A DNA stretch of 64,000 nt from Bacillota bacterium (lineage in GTDB: Bacteria > Bacillota > Syntrophomonadia > Syntrophomonadales > Syntrophomonadaceae): assembly GCA_023395515.1 (NCBI GenBank), contig JAEWZB010000114.1, positions 15,803 through 79,802 on the forward strand. Direction: 5' to 3'. The position numbers were made by a program, and so were the translations under genes. Positions 59,481 to 64,000 of this stretch are shown piece after piece. Every line of letters begins with the position of its first letter. Positions within the stretch are counted from its first letter, which is position 1. The notes under the pieces were generated by a model. It searched no databases, was not told where the DNA came from, and saw nothing but the letters and a program-made list of their open reading frames with translations.

Positions 59481-60644
59481 ATGATTAAGAAAAAGTATAC
59501 CTTGAGATTAATAAGTACCATTATAATAACTGTGCTGCTGTCAGGATGTACAGGCAATCTTGATGATTCCCCCGCCCCAGGACTGGGAAACGGGTGGGAA
59601 ATAGAACGCAGTATGGAACTGGAGTATGCTGAAAATTTTAAGGTAGATTATTACCCGGGCGGATATGATTTAATTACTATATCTGACCGCAGCCGGTTTT
59701 TAGTAATTCCGCCAAATGCAGAAGTTCCTGAAAATATAGATGAGGATATTATCATTTTACAGCAGCCCCTAAACAACATTTACCTGGTGGCTACTTCGGC
59801 TATGGGGGTATTTGATGCGTTAGGGTCATTGGAAAATATCAGCCTGTCCGGAACCAAGGCTAAAGATTGGTATATTGATAATGCCCGAACCGCCATGGAA
59901 GCAGGTGATATACTGTATGCTGGGAAATACAGTGCTCCCGACTATGAGCTTATTATAGACAGTGGATGTAAATTAGCTATACAATCTACCATGATAAATC
60001 ATGTACCGGAAGTGAAAGAAAAATTAGAATATATAGGGATACCGGTCTTAATCGACCAGTCGAGCTATGAAGCCCATCCTTTGGCTCGGACTGAATGGAT
60101 AAAGCTTTATGGAGTACTGATGGGTAAGGAAGATATAGCGGAAAAGATTTTTGCTGAGCAAAGAGATTATATGAATGAGGTTATTAGTAAGGAAAATACG
60201 GGTAAAACTGTAGCCTTTTTTTATATTAGTTCATCCGGACATGCGGTGGCCAGGAAGTCCGGCGATTATGTAACTAAAATGATTATGCTGGCCGGAGGTA
60301 ATTACATATTTAAAGACTTAGGAGATTCTAAAACGGCTAACAGTGCGGTAATTCTCGAAATGGAGGAATTTTACGCTACGGCCCGGGAAGCTGATATTAT
60401 AATATATAACAGTACTATTGGCGGTGAAGTTTATTCTATTGAAGAATTAATCCTTAAAAATAAGCTCTTAGAAGACTTTAAGGCGGTAAAAAACGGGGAT
60501 GTCTGGTGTACTGGGAAAAACTTATACCAGGAAACGACCCAACTGGGATTAATGATTGCCGATATTCACCAACTGCTTACGGAAAACGACGAAAACCTGA
60601 CCCAATTAAATTTCATTTACAAGCTGCCTAAAACCACACCATAG
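59481..60644 (+). CDS. ABC substrate-binding lipoprotein, FecB/BtuF-type
   Basis: A 387-residue lipoprotein (lipobox Cys23 in LLSGC) of the class III, helix-backbone binding fold used for iron complexes, heme and cobalamin. IYLVATSAMGVFDALGSLEN and KLAIQSTMINHVPEVKEKLE then YIGIPVLIDQSSYE match the family, as does ADIIIYNSTIGGEVYSIEEL. The ligand cannot be told; heme, cobalamin or a cobalt complex fit the context. The FecC and FecE type partners follow at once. Confidence 0.9.
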   Translation: MIKKKYTLRLISTIIITVLLSGCTGNLDDSPAPGLGNGWEIERSMELEYAENFKVDYYPGGYDLITISDRSRFLVIPPNAEVPENIDEDIIILQQPLNNIYLVATSAMGVFDALGSLENISLSGTKAKDWYIDNARTAMEAGDILYAGKYSAPDYELIIDSGCKLAIQSTMINHVPEVKEKLEYIGIPVLIDQSSYEAHPLARTEWIKLYGVLMGKEDIAEKIFAEQRDYMNEVISKENTGKTVAFFYISSSGHAVARKSGDYVTKMIMLAGGNYIFKDLGDSKTANSAVILEMEEFYATAREADIIIYNSTIGGEVYSIEELILKNKLLEDFKAVKNGDVWCTGKNLYQETTQLGLMIADIHQLLTENDENLTQLNFIYKLPKTTP

Positions 60645-60671
60645 TTATGATATAATCGGGAGAAAATATGC

Positions 60672-61703
60672 ATGATAAGGGAAGATGAAAAAACTAAACG
60701 GCAGGTCAGATATATGCTTAGTACAGCAGGCTTACTAAGCATATTTGTCGTCTTGCTGATAATGAATGTAAAGCTGGGCAGCGTATCTATAGAGACTCAG
60801 GATATTTTGCGGATTTTGTTTAATCAGGATAGCAGTATCGATGGGTACGATATAATATGGAAGATAAGACTGCCCCGGGCCCTGGCTTGTATTATACTGG
60901 GCGGAGCTCTGGCATTATCGGGGTTTTTATTGCAGACCTTTTTTAATAATCCTATTGCCGGCCCTTATGTGCTGGGCATCTCATCCGGTGCTAAATTAAT
61001 GGTAGCTATAGTTATGATTATGGTGATTAGCAGATACCATACGGTCAGTTCCGGATTTTTGATCGGGGCAGCCTTTGTCGGCGCTATGATGACCATGGGC
61101 TTTGTCCTGCTTATAGCGAGAGCCGTGCAACAGCCGGCCATGCTTATTGTCAGTGGGGTAATGATCGGCTATATATGTGCGGCCATAACTGATTTTATAA
61201 TTACCTTTGCCGATGATGCCAGTATCGTAAACCTGCACAACTGGTCTAATGGCACCTTTTCCGGTACCTCATGGGAGGAAATACAGGTAATGGCGGTGGT
61301 AATCTTTATTACCTCCCTGATAGTTTTTCTTATGTCCAAGCCTATAGGTGCTTACCAGATGGGAGAGAGCTATGCCCAGAATATGGGAGTAAATATTAAG
61401 CTGTTTCGTATCATGCTGGTACTGCTCTCCAGTTTATTATGCGGTACGGTAACCGCCTTTGCCGGACCTATATCCTTTGTAGGCGTGGCAGTACCGCACC
61501 TGATAAAATCGCTTTTGAAAACGGCCCGGCCGCTTATGGTAATACCGGCATGTTTTTTAGGCGGAGCTATCTTTTGCTTAGGGTGTGACTTAATTGCCAG
61601 AACTTTATTTTCGCCTCTGGAGTTAAGTATAAGCTCGGTTACCGCAGTATTTGGAGCACCTATTGTAATAGCAGTTATGTTGAGAAAAAGAGAAAGGGGC
61701 TAA
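60672..61703 (+). CDS. FecCD/BtuC-type ABC permease
   Basis: A 343-residue permease with about ten membrane helices. IRLPRALACIILGGALALSG near residue 65 and NNPIAGPYVLGISSGAK are typical of FecCD/BtuC, and the cytoplasmic coupling region includes SYAQNMGVNIKLFR; VGVAVPHLIKSLLKTARP is the conserved region near the C-terminus. One permease gene implies a homodimer. ATG 60672 is chosen; ATG 60668 is out of frame. Confidence 0.94.
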   Translation: MIREDEKTKRQVRYMLSTAGLLSIFVVLLIMNVKLGSVSIETQDILRILFNQDSSIDGYDIIWKIRLPRALACIILGGALALSGFLLQTFFNNPIAGPYVLGISSGAKLMVAIVMIMVISRYHTVSSGFLIGAAFVGAMMTMGFVLLIARAVQQPAMLIVSGVMIGYICAAITDFIITFADDASIVNLHNWSNGTFSGTSWEEIQVMAVVIFITSLIVFLMSKPIGAYQMGESYAQNMGVNIKLFRIMLVLLSSLLCGTVTAFAGPISFVGVAVPHLIKSLLKTARPLMVIPACFLGGAIFCLGCDLIARTLFSPLELSISSVTAVFGAPIVIAVMLRKRERG

Positions 61704-61705
61704 TT

Positions 61706-62818
61706 ATGGAATATTTCTTTTCCACTAAACAATTAACCGTAGGCTATAATGGCAAGCCCCTGATCAAAGATATTGAAATAAGCTTAAAAAAAGGTGAAAT
61801 ACTGACTCTTATTGGCCCGAACGGTTCCGGCAAATCTACTATTCTGAAAAGTATAACTAAACATTTGGAAAAAATATATGGTACGGTTTATATAGACAAC
61901 AGCTCCATTGACCGTATGAGCTACCGGGATATGTCTTATAAAGTGGCGGTAGTCTTAACTGACCGGCTTAAAACGGAGCTTATGACTTGTGAAGATGTAG
62001 TAGCCACAGGCAGATATCCTTATACAGGAATGTTGGGCATACTTTCTAAGGAAGACCATTTACAGGTGCAAAAGGCGATGGAGCTGGTAAATGCCTGGGA
62101 GCTAAGGGATAAGGATTTCAGAGAGATCAGTGATGGACAAAGACAGAGAATAATGCTGGCCCGGGCGATTTGCCAACAACCGCAAATAATAGTCTTAGAT
62201 GAGCCTACCTCTTTTCTGGATATACGCTATGAACTGGAGCTCCTGGCGATTTTGAGAAGAATGGCTAAAACTCAGAACCTAACTATTATTATGTCACTTC
62301 ATCAACTGGACATGGCCCAAAAAATATCAGACTTAGTTATGTGTGTAAAAGGTGAACATATAACTTATTGCGGAACCCCCCGGGAAATTTTTAAAAAAGA
62401 GCTTATTACCCAGCTATATGAATTGTCTAATGGCAGTTATAATCCCTTATTCGGAAGCTTTGAAATGGAACGTACTACCGGAACACCGCAAGTCTTTGTG
62501 ATCGCAGGAGGCGGAACTGGTATTGCTGAATACCGGACTTTGCAAAAAAAAGGCCTGCCCTTTATAACCGGTATTTTGCATGAAAATGATATTGACTATC
62601 AGATAGCGCAAGATTTGGCGGTAGAGGTGCTGGCGGAAAAAAGCTTTATGAAAATCAGTGAAGATGTTTATAAAAATGCCTTACAATATTTAAAAACATG
62701 TAATAAAGTAATTAACTGTCTGGAAGGCTATGGAGAGATAAACGGCAAAAACCGGGACCTATACGAACAGGCACTGGCGATGGGCTTAGAAGATATAAAA
62801 AGTGCCGATATATTGTAA
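61706..62818 (+). CDS. FecE/BtuD-type ABC ATPase with extra C-terminal domain
   Basis: A 370-residue protein. Residues 1 to about 250 are a FecE-like ATPase: Walker A GPNGSGKST (37-45), signature ISDGQRQRIMLARAI (Asp replacing the first Gly of SGGQ), Walker B IIVLDEPTSFLDI. The remaining 115 residues are additional, beginning TPQVFVIAGGGTGIAEYRTL and continuing GLPFITGILHENDIDY. This glycine-rich strand-loop suggests a nucleotide- or cofactor-binding domain. FecE proteins usually end near residue 260. It lies 2 bases after the permease and 21 before cbiL. Confidence 0.9.
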   Translation: MEYFFSTKQLTVGYNGKPLIKDIEISLKKGEILTLIGPNGSGKSTILKSITKHLEKIYGTVYIDNSSIDRMSYRDMSYKVAVVLTDRLKTELMTCEDVVATGRYPYTGMLGILSKEDHLQVQKAMELVNAWELRDKDFREISDGQRQRIMLARAICQQPQIIVLDEPTSFLDIRYELELLAILRRMAKTQNLTIIMSLHQLDMAQKISDLVMCVKGEHITYCGTPREIFKKELITQLYELSNGSYNPLFGSFEMERTTGTPQVFVIAGGGTGIAEYRTLQKKGLPFITGILHENDIDYQIAQDLAVEVLAEKSFMKISEDVYKNALQYLKTCNKVINCLEGYGEINGKNRDLYEQALAMGLEDIKSADIL

Positions 62819-62839
62819 TAATTTTAGGGGGGAATCGAG

Positions 62840-63526
62840 ATGAAAAAAGGGAAACTATACGGAGTAAGCGTAGGCCCCGGAGATCCGTCACTGATGACAT
62901 TAAAGGCCGTGTCTTGTATAGAAAAATGCAACATTTTGGCAGTCCCGCGTACTGCTGACGGAAATTCCCTAGCTTTAAAAATAGCGGCAGGAGCTGTGGA
63001 TATACAGGGGAAACAAATTGAATACTTGGATTTTCTTATGGCCCATGACTCCAAGGTACGGGCTGATAGCTATAAAAATGCGGCTAAGCTTATTGCCCAG
63101 CATTTAGATGCCGGGCAGGATGTGGCGGTGCTTAACCTCGGAGATGCTTTGCTATACAGCTCCTATGCCCATTTGTTGAAAATACTTTTACCTCAAGGGT
63201 ATGAAACGGAAACTATTCCTGGAGTAACCAGCTTTTGTGCCTGTGCAGCAGTACTCAACCACAGCCTTACTGATATGAACATGCCCTTACATATTCTCCC
63301 CGCCTCTATGGATGACCTGCCCTCTGCTCTCACCTTGCCGGGCGGTAAAGTAATAATGAAATCCGGACGGGGACTGCCGGAGGTAAAAAATATTTTGCAG
63401 GAGCAAGGGCTGGCCCGGCGCGCGGTACTGGTGACTGACTGTTGCCTGCCCACTCAGCGGGCCTTTATTAATATAGATGAGGCAGAAAATGAGAGCTATT
63501 TTACTACTATACTTATTGGGCCTTAA
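62840..63526 (+). CDS. cbiL: Cobalt-precorrin-2 C20-methyltransferase CbiL
   Basis: A 228-residue tetrapyrrole methylase: KLYGVSVGPGDPSLMTLKAV, then NLGDALLYSSYAHLLKILL and TIPGVTSFCACAAVLNHSL supply the SAM site. It methylates C20 and fills a step missing from the minus-strand operon. It ends the plus-strand set containing CbiK and the importer, so cobalt insertion and C20 methylation are genetically grouped with uptake. ATG 62840 has AGGGGGG upstream. Confidence 0.94.
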   Translation: MKKGKLYGVSVGPGDPSLMTLKAVSCIEKCNILAVPRTADGNSLALKIAAGAVDIQGKQIEYLDFLMAHDSKVRADSYKNAAKLIAQHLDAGQDVAVLNLGDALLYSSYAHLLKILLPQGYETETIPGVTSFCACAAVLNHSLTDMNMPLHILPASMDDLPSALTLPGGKVIMKSGRGLPEVKNILQEQGLARRAVLVTDCCLPTQRAFINIDEAENESYFTTILIGP

Positions 63527-63882
63527 TCTGAAATCCTTCATTATATAGCTGAATGATATTTTTATATTTAATAATAATTTCTTAAACTACCGGATAAAAA
63601 GATTGTCAAAACTTGAACCACATTATATAATATGAAAAGTGCTCGCAAATACTAATAATGTTTCAGAAAAATAAATTATTTTCTTGACATTGTTTATGCA
63701 GCATGGTATCATAATTCTTGCGCTTGAGAGATAGTAAAGCGCAACTGATCTTGATAAAACAGAACAGCAAGAACTAAGTGCGAAAAAAGATTAGAAACTG
63801 TTTCGAGAGGAACAAGACTAATCAAGGCTCTTAAAAACAAGAGTCAGCCTTTGAACAAAGGCTAGGACAAAAGCTCAAACAT
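63527..63882 (+). promoter_or_regulatory. rRNA promoter and leader
   Basis: A strong promoter is TTGACA (63684-63689), a 17-base spacer, TATCAT (63707-63712). The preceding 150 bases are AT-rich. The leader to 63882 contains short inverted repeats (GCCTTTG/CAAAGGC at about 63847-63861; a GCTCTTAAAAAC stretch resembling a boxA) expected for antitermination and 16S processing. No terminator for cbiL with a clear T-run was identified. Confidence 0.7.
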
Positions 63883-64000
63883 TTTTAATGGAGAGTTTGA
63901 TCCTGGCTCAGGACGAACGCTGGCGGCGTGCTTAACACATGCAAGTCGAACGGAGATTACTAATGAAGCTTGCGATTTAGTAATTTTAGTGGCGGACGGG
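63883..64000 (+). rRNA. rrs: 16S ribosomal RNA (5' part, cut by the window end)
   Basis: The 5' end carries the universal GAGAGTTTGATCCTGGCTCA at 63891-63910, followed by GACGAACGCTGGCGGCGTGC and ACACATGCAAGTCGAACGG. About 118 bases are in the window. Exact mature 5' end is estimated. Confidence 0.97.

Noticed and set aside
1..64000. CRISPR arrays, complete insertion sequences or prophage genes
   Set aside because: No regularly spaced repeats, transposase or phage structural genes were seen anywhere in the window.

Overview
The window reads as the origin-proximal part of a low-GC, spore-forming, anaerobic member of the Firmicutes (class Clostridia; a Peptococcaceae- or Syntrophomonadaceae-like organism is my best guess). 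Evidence seen in the sequence: the order dnaA-dnaN-recF-remB-gyrB-gyrA followed later by a 16S rRNA gene, a large SRP RNA with an Alu-type domain, the dnaX-ybaB-recR-yaaL-bofA block (BofA implies sporulation), T-box and cobalamin riboswitches, a ferredoxin-linked 2-oxoacid oxidoreductase, an ion-pumping pyrophosphatase and the oxygen-independent cobalamin pathway.

Layout. 1-7.8 kb: replication core, with dnaA cut by the window edge. 7.9-8.8 kb: pdxS without an adjacent pdxT. 8.8-14.5 kb: a serine island, in which a serine-specific T-box (UCC specifier) precedes an aminotransferase, serA and serS, followed by four tRNA-Ser genes, two tRNA-Arg genes and tadA. 14.5-18.1 kb: a MarR regulator, a MATE exporter and an MFS exporter; the first two look compositionally foreign. 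18.1-30.6 kb: a GntR regulator divergent from an ilvD-like dehydratase, then a CBS-PAS-sigma54 activator and a sigma54-type promoter before livJHMGF, a CoA-transferase, an acyl-CoA dehydrogenase and a MaoC hydratase. This looks like an uptake and beta-oxidation operon for a small carboxylate. 31-38 kb: pyrophosphatase, xpt, SRP RNA, dnaX-ybaB-recR-yaaL-bofA. 38.2-41.8 kb: a P-loop protein of unknown function and korABCD.

41.9-56.1 kb holds a minus-strand cobalamin operon with mostly overlapping genes (cbiD-F-G-H-J-ET-A, cobT-U-S-C, cbiB, cobD, cbiP, cbiC, a Cys-rich small protein). A divergent plus-strand set starts at 56.4 kb: a second cobalamin riboswitch, an unassigned structured leader, a lipoprotein CbiK cobaltochelatase, a long inverted-repeat element, two related surface proteins (one Shp-like, with two candidate Met ligands), a FecB/FecC/FecE-type ABC transporter whose ATPase carries an extra C-terminal domain, and cbiL. 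CbiK and CbiL supply steps missing from the minus-strand operon, so the two halves together cover precorrin-2 to cobalamin apart from corrinoid adenosylation. The extracytoplasmic CbiK beside tetrapyrrole-binding-like surface proteins and an importer is the most intriguing system here. The window ends at the start of a 16S rRNA gene behind a strong promoter.
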